A stretch of 64,000 bases of DNA from Stenotrophomonas sp. SY1 (GCF_021202945.1 NZ_JAJOYR010000001.1:2089543-2153542); one strand, 5' to 3'; shown: positions 34,692 through 46,120, counted from the stretch's first letter. Translations and numbers: made by a program. The notes: generated by a model from the letters alone, not told the origin.

Positions 34692-35516
34692 ATGAAAAGC
34701 ACCACTACGACCATTCTGGTTGCCGCAGGCGCGCTGCTGGTTGGCGGTATTGCCACCGCCGCCTTCATGCAGGGCCGCGACAAGCCCGCCACCCAGGCCG
34801 ACGGACTTGCCCCGGTTGCCGGCCTCGACGGGCAGCCGCTGGTGGATGACGCCGCGGCTGGCAGCCAGCTGCAGGCCGGCAAGCTGGAGTACGCCGATGT
34901 GCTCAAGGTTGCCCCGATCACCCAGAAGGAGCGCGTCTACGCCACCGTGACCGGCAGCGAGGCGATCCGCGAAAGTTCCACCAGCAGCACCCCGCACGAA
35001 GTCTGCAACGACGTTGTTGTGCAGGAGCGCCTGCCCGAGCGTGATGGCAATGTCGGCGGCACTGTTGCCGGCGCCGTGATCGGCGGCCTGCTGGGCAACC
35101 AGGTGGGCGGCGGCAATGGCAGGAAGGCGGCCACCGCGGCGGGTGCCGTGGCCGGTGGCATGATCGGCAACCAGGTCGACAAGCGCCACGTTGGTGGTCG
35201 TGTGGTCGAGAGCACCGAGCGCCAGTGCCACACCGAGCAGCGCACGTCCGAGTCCAGCCGGGTCACGGGCTACAACGTCAGCTACCGCAAGGCCGATGGC
35301 AGCACAGGCAGCATGCGCATGGACAGCAAGCCGGGTGAGCGCGTGTCGCTGGGCAACGAAGATCAGACCATCGGTTACGACGTGACCTACCGTTACGACG
35401 GCCAGGAAAAGACCGTGCGCATGGACAACAAGCCGGTCAGCGACCGCCTGCCGGTGCTCGATGGCCAGGTGGTCACCCAGACTGCTGCGGTGGATGGCAG
35501 CAGCAACCGCCAGTAA
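34692..35516 (+). CDS. Glycine-zipper 2TM envelope protein
   Basis: A 274-residue protein with an N-terminal hydrophobic signal or anchor (TTILVAAGALLVGGIATAA), a variable region, a glycine-zipper 2TM domain (GNVGGTVAGAVIGGLLGNQ and KAATAAGAVAGGMIGNQVD) and a C-terminal part made of two similar strands-rich repeats (VTGYNVSYRKADG / TIGYDVTYRYDGQ, each followed by an MDxKPGxR- or MDNKPVSD-type turn). Two cysteines (EVCND, RQCHTEQ) may pair. Likely a periplasmic or outer-membrane-associated structural protein; no specific function known. GGGAG precedes the ATG and a terminator follows. Confidence 0.8.
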   Translation: MKSTTTTILVAAGALLVGGIATAAFMQGRDKPATQADGLAPVAGLDGQPLVDDAAAGSQLQAGKLEYADVLKVAPITQKERVYATVTGSEAIRESSTSSTPHEVCNDVVVQERLPERDGNVGGTVAGAVIGGLLGNQVGGGNGRKAATAAGAVAGGMIGNQVDKRHVGGRVVESTERQCHTEQRTSESSRVTGYNVSYRKADGSTGSMRMDSKPGERVSLGNEDQTIGYDVTYRYDGQEKTVRMDNKPVSDRLPVLDGQVVTQTAAVDGSSNRQ

Positions 35517-35541
35517 TCGGCGTGTTGTGATGAATCACAGG

Positions 35542-35569
35542 GAAGGCCGGCGAAAGCCGGCCTTCTTTC
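35542..35569 (+). terminator. Rho-independent terminator
   Basis: Perfect 10-bp stem GAAGGCCGGC / GCCGGCCTTC with a GAAA loop and a TTTCG tail, 25 nt after the glycine-zipper gene. Confidence 0.85.
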
Positions 35570-35608
35570 GTTGCAGGGCCGGGGTTTGAGGAAGGCGCAT
35601 GAAGCGTT

Positions 35609-35736
35609 GCCCCTCCCCAGCTCTCCCTGTGGCTGCGCCAACGCGGGGCGATGAGAAGCGGCCTTCGCTGCGACATGACGCGGCGTGCACGATTGCTCCC
35701 TCCCTTGCGCAGCAGGGGAAGGGCTGGGGAGGGGGC
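35609..35736. repeat. Second copy of the long-inverted-repeat element
   Basis: A diverged relative of the element at 14880: left arm GCCCCTCCCCAGCTCTCCC, right arm GGGCTGGGGAGGGGGC, with a core sharing TTCGCTGCGAC and GCTGCGCCA blocks. The arms are imperfect here. It lies directly upstream of a GNAT gene. Confidence 0.75.
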
Positions 35737-35788
35737 GCGTCCGGCGTCCCAAGTGATAGCGTGACTGTCTGTTCAACAGGAGCAACCC

Positions 35789-36328
35789 ATGAGCATCTTC
35801 GACCTGCGCTTGGAGACCGAGCGTCTGCTGCTGCGGCCGCCGACGATTGATGATTTCGAAGCGTTCGCTGCGTTCTGCGCCGATCCGGTGACGATGGCGC
35901 ACCTGGGTGGTGTGCAGGCCAAGCCGGTGGCGTGGCGGAGCCTGGCCGGTCTTGTCGGCAGCTGGCAACTGCTGGGCTATTCGATGTTCTCGGTGATCGA
36001 GAAAAGCAGTGGCCGCTGGATCGGGCGCGTAGGGCCATGGCAGCCCTACGGATGGCCGGGCACCGAGGTGGGCTGGAGCATCGCATCCGAGTTCTGGGGC
36101 CGTGGCTACGCGCCGGAGGCGGCGCGGGCCACCATCGATTGGGCGTTCGATGCGCTGGATTGGGAAGAGGTCATCCACACCATCGCGCCGGACAACACCA
36201 ATTCACAGGTCGTGGCACGCAAGCTCGGATCGCGGGTGATGCGTGTCACGCACCTGCCGCCGCCGCATGAAGTGCTGGTGGATGTCTGGGGCCAGTCGCG
36301 TCAGGAGTGGATGGCGCAGCGGGCGTAG
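35789..36328 (+). CDS. GNAT N-acetyltransferase, RimJ/RimL-like
   Basis: A 179-residue GNAT enzyme of the RimJ/RimL-type acetyltransferase group. Visible are LETERLLLRPPTIDDFEAF, the beta4 strand TEVGWSIASEFWGRGYAPEAA with the acetyl-CoA loop GRGYA, and IAPDNTNSQVVARKLG (the N-S-x-x-V-x-x-K-L-G motif). It may acetylate a protein N-terminus, amino sugar or antibiotic-like compound; the substrate is not readable. CAGGAG precedes the ATG. Monocistronic. Confidence 0.88.
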   Translation: MSIFDLRLETERLLLRPPTIDDFEAFAAFCADPVTMAHLGGVQAKPVAWRSLAGLVGSWQLLGYSMFSVIEKSSGRWIGRVGPWQPYGWPGTEVGWSIASEFWGRGYAPEAARATIDWAFDALDWEEVIHTIAPDNTNSQVVARKLGSRVMRVTHLPPPHEVLVDVWGQSRQEWMAQRA

Positions 36329-36367
36329 TACCGGGAAACAACCGGCTGCGGCATTTTCGAGGAAACG

Positions 36368-36433
36368 GTAGCGCCGAGCCATGCTCGGCAACGGCATCGC
36401 GGCCAGTCCGCGCCGAGCATGGCTCGGCGCTAC
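36368..36433. repeat. Inverted SMAG dimer
   Basis: GTAGCGCCGAGCCATGCTCGG and its full inverted copy CCGAGCATGGCTCGGCGCTAC enclose about 23 bp. The dimer could fold into one large cruciform. It separates the GNAT gene from the GST gene. Confidence 0.88.
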
Positions 36434-36561
36434 ACGCGGGGGTTTCAGCGATGCGCGGGCGGTAAAGCTGCTTTGCTGCGGTTGCAGCTTTACCCGATGG
36501 CATGACTTCCGGTCAGATGCTGTTTCGCCCGCCATCGCGGCGGGGAGGGAGAAGCAGGGCT

Positions 36562-37221
36562 GTGAGCAATCCGGGTGCTGCGTTGACGGTGTATGGCATG
36601 TCCAGTTCGGGCAATTGCCACAAGGTGCGACTGTTGCTGGAACAACTCGGCGCACGCTACGAATGGCAGGAAGTGGACAGCGCGGGCGGCCAGACGCACA
36701 CGCCGGAATTCCTGGCGATGAATCCCAACGGCAAGGTGCCGCTGGTACGGCGCAACGACGGCCGCGTACTGGTGGAATCCAACGCCATCCTGTTCTGGCT
36801 GGCCGAAGGCACGCCATTCCTTCCGACCGACGGGTGGCAACGGGCGCAAGCCTTGTCGTGGATGTTCTTCGAGCAGTACAGCCACGAACCCTACGTTGCA
36901 GTGGCGCGCTTCATCAGTGGCTGGACCGAGCTGGATTCGCCACGCCGCGCCGATCTGCCGAAGCTGCGTGAGCGCGGCCACCAGGCATTGGCGGTGATGG
37001 AGCAGCACCTGGCCGAGCACCACTGGTTCACCGGTCCGCATTACGGCATCGCCGATATCGCCCTGTTCGCCTACACCGCTGTTGCCGAAGACGGCGGCAT
37101 CGCCTTGAGCGCCTATCCGGCCATCGGCCGTTGGCTGCAGGCAGTGCGTGCGCAACCCGGTTTCACTGCGATGCCGGGCGCTTCGCCACAGGCGCAGGCC
37201 CGCATCGACGCATCGCGCTGA
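36562..37221 (+). CDS. Glutathione S-transferase family protein
   Basis: A 219-residue GST. Thioredoxin-like domain: LTVYGMSSSGNCHKVRLLLEQL (S at the catalytic position), NPNGKVPLVRRND with cis-Pro, and LVESNAILFWLAEG with the Glu-Ser pair. C-terminal helices have IADIALFAYTAVAEDGG. I choose GTG 36562, preceded by a purine-rich GGGAGGGAGAAG; an upstream in-frame ATG at 36502 would add 20 residues without GST features. It ends 38 nt before the E1 gene, so co-transcription is possible. Confidence 0.85.
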   Translation: MSNPGAALTVYGMSSSGNCHKVRLLLEQLGARYEWQEVDSAGGQTHTPEFLAMNPNGKVPLVRRNDGRVLVESNAILFWLAEGTPFLPTDGWQRAQALSWMFFEQYSHEPYVAVARFISGWTELDSPRRADLPKLRERGHQALAVMEQHLAEHHWFTGPHYGIADIALFAYTAVAEDGGIALSAYPAIGRWLQAVRAQPGFTAMPGASPQAQARIDASR

Positions 37222-37259
37222 TCCAAACCCATCCATCCGCACCCGTGGAGCCCGTCTGC

Positions 37260-39530
37260 ATGTTTGCCCGTGTACCCAATCCCATTCCGGCCCGCATGAA
37301 GGGCCTGAACCGCGCCGAGATCTGCGACACCAACTTCATCGAGTACGTCAGTGCGCTGGGACGGGGGCCGGCAGCCGCGCCGCAGGACAGCGCTCCCGTA
37401 CTGCCCGGCAGCGCGCTGGATGCGCAGGGCTTCATTGCGTTGTTCAAGTCGCAGCTGATCAGCCGTCACCTGGACCTGATGGCGCGCGTGCTGCGCGTGC
37501 AGAACAAGGTTTTCTACACGATCGGCTCGTCCGGCCATGAAGGCAACGCGATGGTTGCGCGTGCCACCCGTCATACCGATCCGGCGTTCCTGCATTACCG
37601 CTCCGGCGGTTTCATGGCCGAGCGCTTTGGCAAGCTGCCGGGCATGGACCCGGTGATGGACTCGGCGTTGTCCTTTGCTGCCAGCAAGGACGACCCGGCC
37701 AGCGGTGGGCGTCACAAGGTGTGGGGCAGCAAGCCGCTGTGGGTGCTGCCGCAGACTTCGACCATCGCCTCGCACCTGCCCAAGGCATTGGGCACGGCGA
37801 TGGCGATCGAAGCGGGCAAGCGGCTGGGCCACGCGCTGCCGATTCCTGATGACAGCATCACCATCTGTTCCTTTGGCGATGCCTCGGCCAACCACGCCAC
37901 CGCGCAGACCGCATTCAACGCGGCGGCCTGGAGCAGCTTCCAGAAGCTGCCGGCGCCGGTGTTGTTCGTCTGCGAGGACAACGGCATCGGCATCTCGGTG
38001 AAGACACCGGAAGGCTGGATCGGCGAGAGCTTCCGCAACCGTCCGGGGCTGGATTACTTCCAGGCCGACGGCCTGGACCTTGCCAACGGCTATGCCGACG
38101 TGCAACGCGCGGTCGAACATTGCCGGCGCACGCGCCGGCCGACGTTCCTGCACCTGCGTACCACGCGCCTGATGGGCCACGCCGGCACCGATTTCGAGAT
38201 CGAATGGCGGGCGCTGGAAGAGCTGTGCGCGGTGGAGGCCGGTGATCCGCTGCTCCGTTCGGCGCAGATCGCGGTCGAATCCGGCCTGATGGACAAGGAC
38301 GAGGTGCTGGCGCTGTACGAACAGACCCGCAAGCGCTGCTTCGAAGCGGCCGAGGCGGCGGACCAGCGCCCGCGATTGAACGCATTGCAGGACGTGATCG
38401 CGCCGCTGGCGCCGTACACGCCGGGCAAGGTGCGCGCTGAAGCGACGCGTACGGACTTCAGTGAACGCCGCCTGCAGGTGTTCGGCAGTGACGCCGCATT
38501 GCCGGAGAACCAGCCGCCCCGGCATCTTGCCATCCAGATCAACCAGGCGTTGCACGACCTGTTCTGCAAGTACCCGGAGACGCTGCTGTTCGGCGAGGAC
38601 GTGGCACAGAAGGGCGGTGTCTACACGGTGACCAAGGGTTTGCAGAAGGCATTTGGCCCGCGCCGGGTGTTCAACACGCTGCTGGACGAAACCATGATCC
38701 TGGGCATGGCCCAGGGTTTCGCCAACATGGGCATGCTGCCGTTGCCGGAAATCCAGTACCTGGCCTATCTGCACAACGCCATCGACCAGGTGCGCGGGGA
38801 GGCTTGTTCGCTGCAGTTCTTCTCCAACGACCAGTACCGCAATCCGATGCTGATCCGCATCGCCGGGCTTGGCTACCAGAAGGGCTTCGGCGGCCATTTT
38901 CACAACGACAACTCGATCACCGCCATCCGCGACATCCCGGGACTCGTGGTGGGTTGCCCGTCGCGTGGCGACGATGCCGCCGCGATGCTGCGCACGCTGG
39001 CAGCACTGGCCAAGGTCGACGGGCGCGTGTGCATCTTCCTGGAGCCGATTGCGCTGTACATGACCAAGGACCTGCATGAGGCAGGCGATGGCCAATGGCT
39101 GTTCCCGTATCCGGCGCCGGAGCAGGTGCTGACACTGGGCGAAGGGCGCGTGTATGGCGAAGGCAATGATGACCTGGTGATCTTCAGCTACGGCAACGGC
39201 GTACCGATGAGCCTGCGCGCGGCAAGGGCCATCGAGCAGGCGCATGGCTGGAAGGTGCGGGTGCTTGACCTGCGTTGGCTGGTGCCGCTCAACGAAAGCT
39301 GGATTGCTGAACAGGCCAGAGATGCCAAGCGCATCATCGTGGTGGATGAAGGCCGGCACAGCGCCGGCGTGGGCGAGGGCGTGATTACCGCGTTGGTGGA
39401 GGCGGGCATGGGCCATGTGCCGCTGCGTCGCGTGACCGGCGCCGATACATTCACGCCGTTGGCCGGAGCTGCATTGCTGGTGCTGCCGGGGGACAACGAC
39501 ATCGTGGCAGCGGCGGCCGAGTTGGGTTGA
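37260..39530 (+). CDS. Fused alpha/beta 2-oxoacid dehydrogenase E1 component
   Basis: A 756-residue thiamine-diphosphate enzyme in which E1 alpha (about 1-340) and E1 beta (about 420-756) are one chain, of the branched-chain/pyruvate dehydrogenase type. Alpha part: IGSSGHEGNAMVARA, YRSGGFMAERFG and a cofactor motif starting CSFGDASANHAT and ending CEDNGIGIS (GD...DN in place of the usual GDG...NN). Beta part: LLFGEDVAQKGGVYTVTKGL, FNTLLDETMILGMAQGFA and VLDLRWLVPLNESWI. It should decarboxylate a 2-oxoacid and acylate a lipoyl E2. No E2 or E3 gene adjoins it. ATG 37260 has GGAG 9 nt upstream; ATG 37296 is an alternative. The natural substrate is unknown. Confidence 0.87.
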   Translation: MFARVPNPIPARMKGLNRAEICDTNFIEYVSALGRGPAAAPQDSAPVLPGSALDAQGFIALFKSQLISRHLDLMARVLRVQNKVFYTIGSSGHEGNAMVARATRHTDPAFLHYRSGGFMAERFGKLPGMDPVMDSALSFAASKDDPASGGRHKVWGSKPLWVLPQTSTIASHLPKALGTAMAIEAGKRLGHALPIPDDSITICSFGDASANHATAQTAFNAAAWSSFQKLPAPVLFVCEDNGIGISVKTPEGWIGESFRNRPGLDYFQADGLDLANGYADVQRAVEHCRRTRRPTFLHLRTTRLMGHAGTDFEIEWRALEELCAVEAGDPLLRSAQIAVESGLMDKDEVLALYEQTRKRCFEAAEAADQRPRLNALQDVIAPLAPYTPGKVRAEATRTDFSERRLQVFGSDAALPENQPPRHLAIQINQALHDLFCKYPETLLFGEDVAQKGGVYTVTKGLQKAFGPRRVFNTLLDETMILGMAQGFANMGMLPLPEIQYLAYLHNAIDQVRGEACSLQFFSNDQYRNPMLIRIAGLGYQKGFGGHFHNDNSITAIRDIPGLVVGCPSRGDDAAAMLRTLAALAKVDGRVCIFLEPIALYMTKDLHEAGDGQWLFPYPAPEQVLTLGEGRVYGEGNDDLVIFSYGNGVPMSLRAARAIEQAHGWKVRVLDLRWLVPLNESWIAEQARDAKRIIVVDEGRHSAGVGEGVITALVEAGMGHVPLRRVTGADTFTPLAGAALLVLPGDNDIVAAAAELG

Positions 39531-39569
39531 TTGGGGGCATGGGCTTCGGGCTTTGCCATTCCCCGTTTC

Positions 39570-39775
39570 TCCTCTCCCAACCCCGCGGCGCGCCCCAGCC
39601 CTTGCGTTGGCGCAAGGGCGCTCAACGGGCTGCGAACCGATGGTTCGCAAGCAGCCCGCTTCGCCCCACGAGGGGAGGGGGGCTCGGATCCGTACAAGTT
39701 GAAGCAGTGCCTGCAGTTGCAGCTTTCAAAGCCCCTCTCCCCTTGCGGGAGAGGGGTGGGGAGAGGGGGAGCAGC
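39570..39775. repeat. Composite hairpin repeat region
   Basis: The 313-bp gap before the FMN reductase holds nested hairpins: CCCTTGCG-ttgg-CGCAAGGG (39599-39618), CGGGCTGC...GCAGCCCG with an inner CGAACC/GGTTCG (39626-39658), and CCCCTCTCCCC/GCGGGAGAGGGG (39732-39756). No coding sequence is recognised. Confidence 0.7.
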
Positions 39776-39843
39776 AAAAACACCTTCACCCCGCCCAAAG
39801 CCCTCACTGGCTAGCCTGAGCTCACCACTCCAGTGAGGTCGCC

Positions 39844-40401
39844 ATGAGCCAATACAAGATCGCGGTTTTCGTCGGCAGTCTGCGCAAGGATTCGATCAAC
39901 CGCCGGCTGGCGCAGGCGCTGGAAAAGCTGGCCGGTGACCGGGCCAAGTTCGAGTACCTCAAGATCGATGACATCCCGCTGTACAACCAGGATCACGACA
40001 ATCAGTTTCCGCCGCAGGGCACCCGTCTGAAGACCCAGGTGCGTGCCGCCGATGCGGTGCTGTTCGTCACCCCCGAGTACAACCGTTCCATCCCCGGCGT
40101 GCTGAAGAACGCCATTGATACCGCTTCGCGTCCCTATGGTGACAGCGCTTTCGACGGTAAGCCGGCGGCGGTGATCGGTGCATCGATCGGCGCCCCGGGA
40201 GCGGCCATGGCCCAGCAGCACCTGCGCAACGTGCTGGTGTTCGTGAACCTGGCGGTGATGGCCCAGCCTGAGGCCTTCCTGCACTACAAGGAAGGTCTGA
40301 TCGAGGCCGATGGCAGCATCAGCAACGACAGTACCCGTGCATTCCTGCAAGGGTTCGTGGACCGGTTCCTGGCCTGGATCGAGACCAATCACGCGCCCTG
40401 A
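39844..40401 (+). CDS. NAD(P)H-dependent FMN reductase (ChrR/YieF-like)
   Basis: A 185-residue flavodoxin-fold oxidoreductase. FMN-binding motifs: VFVGSLRKDSINRRLA (phosphate loop), FVTPEYNRSIPGVLKNAID (the TPEYN box) and VIGASIGAPGAAMAQQHLR. It reduces quinones, azo compounds or chromate in relatives, probably as protection against one-electron redox cycling. Monocistronic, with a hairpin terminator downstream. Confidence 0.92.
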   Translation: MSQYKIAVFVGSLRKDSINRRLAQALEKLAGDRAKFEYLKIDDIPLYNQDHDNQFPPQGTRLKTQVRAADAVLFVTPEYNRSIPGVLKNAIDTASRPYGDSAFDGKPAAVIGASIGAPGAAMAQQHLRNVLVFVNLAVMAQPEAFLHYKEGLIEADGSISNDSTRAFLQGFVDRFLAWIETNHAP

Positions 40402-40477
40402 GCCCTGACCATCCGGTAACCGCCCGCGCCTGAATCCGGAATGGGCGCGTTGGCGGCGCGGCACTCTGCGATAATCA

Positions 40478-40514
40478 GCGCCCGGCGCCGCAACGGTGCC
40501 GGGCGCGTCTTTCT
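40478..40514 (+). terminator. Terminator after the FMN reductase
   Basis: A stem of 12 positions (GCGCCCGGCGCC / GGTGCCGGGCGC, 11 Watson-Crick pairs plus one wobble) followed by GTCTTTCT. Confidence 0.65.
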
Positions 40515-40563
40515 GTACGACCACCCACGCACCGCTGCCTGGCCGCCGCGCCGGGGCTGGAAT

Positions 40564-40582
40564 TGTGGACAGGTTATCCACA
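40564..40582 (+). promoter_or_regulatory. Consensus DnaA box upstream of dnaB
   Basis: TTATCCACA (40574-40582) is a perfect DnaA box. TGTGGA (40564-40569) before it makes an inverted TGTGGA/TCCACA pair. It lies 75 bp before the dnaB start codon. Confidence 0.7.
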
Positions 40583-40656
40583 GAGTTGTCCGTACCCCGG
40601 TGGCTGACGCCCACCTACCATGGCCGCACGGCCTTACTGCAGGAAATACGCTTTTC

Positions 40657-42072
40657 ATGTCCGCCCGTACTGGTTTCCGTTCCGACCGCAATGACCGCTC
40701 CGAGCGCACTGAACAGCGCATCGATGCCCTGCGCGTACCCCCGCATTCGGTGGAAGCCGAACAGGCGGTGCTCGGTGGCCTGATGCTGGCGCCGGAGGCT
40801 TATGACCGGGTCAACGAGGCGTTGACCGAGAAGGATTTCTACCGCCGCGATCACCAGCTGATCTACCGCGCCATCCGCGAGCTGTCCGAGCGCGATCGCC
40901 CGTTCGATGCGGTGACGCTGGGCGAGTGGTTCGAGTCGCAGGGCAAGATGGACCAGGTGGGCGATGGCGCCTATCTGATCGAACTGGCCAGCACCACGCC
41001 GTCGGCCGCCAACATCAGCGCCTACGCCGAAATCGTGCGCGACAAGGCGGTGCTGCGGCAGCTGATCCAGGTCGGCACCGACATCGTCAATGACGGCTTC
41101 CAGCCCGAAGGCCGCGACAGCTCTGAGCTGTTGCAGACCGCTGAAAAGTCGGTGTTCGCCATTGCCGAGCAGGGCGCACGCGGGCGTACCGACTTCGTGG
41201 CCATGCCCGGCGCGCTGAAGGATGCCTTCGAAGAACTGCGCAACCGCTTCGAGAACGGCGGCAACATCACCGGCCTGCCGACCGGCTACAACGATTTTGA
41301 CGCGATGACCGCCGGCCTGCAGCCGACCGACCTGATCATCCTTGCCGCGCGTCCGGCCATGGGCAAGACCACCTTCGCGCTGAACATCGCCGAATACGCG
41401 GCGATCAAGTCCAAGAAGGGCGTTGCGGTGTTCTCGATGGAAATGTCCGCCTCGCAGCTGGCGATGCGTCTGATTTCCTCCAACGGCCGCATCAACGCCC
41501 AGCGCCTGCGTACCGGCCAGCTGGAAGACGAGGACTGGAGCCGCGTCACCGGCGCCATCCGCATGCTGAAGGAAACCAAGATCTTCATCGATGACACGCC
41601 GGGCGTGTCGCCGGAGATCCTGCGCTCCAAGTGCCGCCGGCTCAAGCGCGAGCACGACCTGGGCCTGATCGTGATCGACTACCTGCAGCTGATGAGCGTG
41701 CCGGGCAACAGCGAAAACCGCGCGACCGAAATTTCGGAAATCTCGCGTTCGCTCAAGGGCCTGGCCAAGGAGTTGAACGTGCCGGTGATCGCGCTGTCGC
41801 AGCTCAACCGCTCGCTGGAAACGCGTACCGACAAGCGCCCGGTGATGGCCGACCTTCGCGAATCCGGCGCTATCGAGCAGGACGCGGACATGATCGTGTT
41901 CATCTACCGCGACGACTACTACAACAAGGAAAACTCGCCGGACAAGGGCTTGGCCGAGATCATCATCGGCAAGCACCGTGGTGGCCCGACCGGTTCGTGC
42001 AAGCTGAAGTTCTTCGGTGAGTACACCCGTTTCGACAACCTCAGCCACGACTCGGTGGGTTCGTTCGAGTAA
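40657..42072 (+). CDS. dnaB: Replicative DNA helicase DnaB
   Basis: A 471-residue hexameric helicase driving the replication fork. An N-terminal helical domain (about 20-125; PPHSVEAEQAVLGGLML, DFYRRDHQLIYRAI), a linker, then the RecA-like domain with Walker A AARPAMGKTTFALNIA near 230-240, Walker B (LIVIDYLQLMS) and LRESGAIEQDADMI. The ATG at 40657 fits the family start; the frame runs upstream but without conserved sequence. AGGA lies 12 nt before it. It is 14 nt from phrB, so the two may share a transcript. No intein is present. Confidence 0.97.
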   Translation: MSARTGFRSDRNDRSERTEQRIDALRVPPHSVEAEQAVLGGLMLAPEAYDRVNEALTEKDFYRRDHQLIYRAIRELSERDRPFDAVTLGEWFESQGKMDQVGDGAYLIELASTTPSAANISAYAEIVRDKAVLRQLIQVGTDIVNDGFQPEGRDSSELLQTAEKSVFAIAEQGARGRTDFVAMPGALKDAFEELRNRFENGGNITGLPTGYNDFDAMTAGLQPTDLIILAARPAMGKTTFALNIAEYAAIKSKKGVAVFSMEMSASQLAMRLISSNGRINAQRLRTGQLEDEDWSRVTGAIRMLKETKIFIDDTPGVSPEILRSKCRRLKREHDLGLIVIDYLQLMSVPGNSENRATEISEISRSLKGLAKELNVPVIALSQLNRSLETRTDKRPVMADLRESGAIEQDADMIVFIYRDDYYNKENSPDKGLAEIIIGKHRGGPTGSCKLKFFGEYTRFDNLSHDSVGSFE

Positions 42073-42086
42073 GCAGGGAAGCGCGC

Positions 42087-43496
42087 ATGTCCGTCGCCAT
42101 CGTCTGGTTCCGGCGTGACCTGCGCCTGCGTGACAACCCGGCGCTGCAAGCCGCCATCGAGGCTGGCCACACGCCGCTGCCGGTGTACATCCATGCACCG
42201 GAAGAAGAGGGTGCTTGGGTGCCCGGCGCGGCTTCCAATGCCTGGCTGCATCATTCGCTGCAAGGGCTGGATGCCGAGCTGCGATCGATTGGATCGTCGC
42301 TGGTGCTGCGCCGTGGCGGCAGCGCCGAACAGCTGCAGGCGTTGATCGCCGAAAGCGGTGCCGAAGCGGTGTACTGGAACCGCAAGTACGAGCCGGCCAC
42401 GCAGCCGCGCGATGCCGCCATCAAGCGCGGCTTGCGCGAGCAGGGCGTGCATGCCGAGAGCCACAACGGCTATCTGTTGTTCGAGCCCTGGGAACTGGCC
42501 ACGCTGCAGGGCGGGCCGTACAAGGTGTTCACACCGTTCTGGCGCAATGCGCTGGGCCGTTGGCGCCTGGCAGCGTTGTCCGAAGCACCGGTGCAGCTGT
42601 CGGCGCATCGCATTACCGGCGTTGCGCTTGAGGCGCTGGGCCTGCAGCCACGGCTGGGTTGGGATACGGGGTTCTGGGATCGCTGGCAACCGGGCGAAGC
42701 CGGCGCGCTGGAAGCGCTGGAAGCATTCACCGATGGCGCGCTCAACGGCTACCGCGAGCAGCGTGACCTGCCGGATCGCACCGGCACGTCGTTGCTGTCA
42801 CCGCACCTGCATTTTGGCGAGATCGCCCCGTGGCGCATTGCGCATGCATTGGAAGCCCTGCGCAGCGCCGGGCGTGATGCGGATATCGACGGCTACCTGC
42901 GACAGCTGGGCTGGCGCGAGTTCTCCTGGCACCTGCTGCATCACTTCCCACAAACCTCCGACAGCAATCTCAATCCCCGCTTCGAGCATTTTGCCTGGGC
43001 GCCCTCTCAGCCTGCCTTGTTGGAAGCCTGGCAGCAGGGGCGTACCGGCATACCGATCATCGATGCCGGCATGCGCGAGCTCTGGGCCACCGGCTACATG
43101 CACAACCGCGTGCGGATGCTGGTGGGCAGCTTCCTGTGCAAGCACCTGCGCATGCATTGGCGGGAGGGCGCCCGGTGGTTCTGGGACACGCTGGTGGATG
43201 CCGATCTGGCCAACAACAGCATGGGCTGGCAGTGGATCGCTGGCACCGGCGCCGATGCGGCGCCTTACTTCCGTGTGTTCAACCCGGTCACCCAGGCGCA
43301 GAAGTTCGATCCCCAGGCGCGTTACATCAGCCGCTGGGTGCCGGAGCTGGCAGCGTTGCCGGTCAAAGCGCGGTTTGCACCGTGGCAGTTTCCGGGCTTG
43401 CGGGCCGAGCATGCACCGTCCTATCCCGGCGCGCCGCTGGTGGACCTTGCTGAAGGCCGCGAGGCCGCATTGGCGGCCTATCACCAGTGCCGGTGA
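42087..43496 (+). CDS. phrB: Deoxyribodipyrimidine photolyase (CPD photolyase)
   Basis: A 469-residue flavoprotein repairing cyclobutane pyrimidine dimers with light. N-terminal antenna domain begins VAIVWFRRDLRLRDNPAL; the C-terminal FAD domain has RTGTSLLSPHLHFGEI, LRQLGWREFSWHLLHHFP, TGIPIIDAGMRELWATGYMHNR and ADLANNSMGWQWIAGTGADAAPYFRVFNP. These match class I bacterial PhrB closely. It follows dnaB by 14 nt. A 7-bp hairpin (GCCGGGG/CCCCGGC at 43570-43598) downstream is not a convincing terminator. Confidence 0.96.
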   Translation: MSVAIVWFRRDLRLRDNPALQAAIEAGHTPLPVYIHAPEEEGAWVPGAASNAWLHHSLQGLDAELRSIGSSLVLRRGGSAEQLQALIAESGAEAVYWNRKYEPATQPRDAAIKRGLREQGVHAESHNGYLLFEPWELATLQGGPYKVFTPFWRNALGRWRLAALSEAPVQLSAHRITGVALEALGLQPRLGWDTGFWDRWQPGEAGALEALEAFTDGALNGYREQRDLPDRTGTSLLSPHLHFGEIAPWRIAHALEALRSAGRDADIDGYLRQLGWREFSWHLLHHFPQTSDSNLNPRFEHFAWAPSQPALLEAWQQGRTGIPIIDAGMRELWATGYMHNRVRMLVGSFLCKHLRMHWREGARWFWDTLVDADLANNSMGWQWIAGTGADAAPYFRVFNPVTQAQKFDPQARYISRWVPELAALPVKARFAPWQFPGLRAEHAPSYPGAPLVDLAEGREAALAAYHQCR

Positions 43497-43783
43497 GGCC
43501 GCTGTGCATGTCTTGCGAACCGCCTGAGTAGAGGCTCCAAGTGCGGTTGCCGTGGTGATGGTCGAGTCAGCCGGGGAAAGCACATTTCGCACCCCGGCCA
43601 TGCCAGACGCACAACAGTGAATATCCGTGCTCCGAGTTGGTGCAGCGATGCGTTCTCCGGAAGCCTTTGGAGGGGTCAGTAGATCTACTGGTAGCTGTCC
43701 AGTGCCTTTGCCGAGGCGCACAAGGGACATCGGTTTCATGCTGACGGGGCCCATCTGTACCGCCCTGGTGAGGAGGAATCACA

Positions 43784-46120
<2,337 letters not shown>

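Noticed and set aside
37113..39650. An 845-codon open frame on the minus strand
   Set aside because: It lies fully opposite the E1 gene, is rich in His/Gln/Arg as expected of an antisense shadow in high-GC DNA, and shows no domain.
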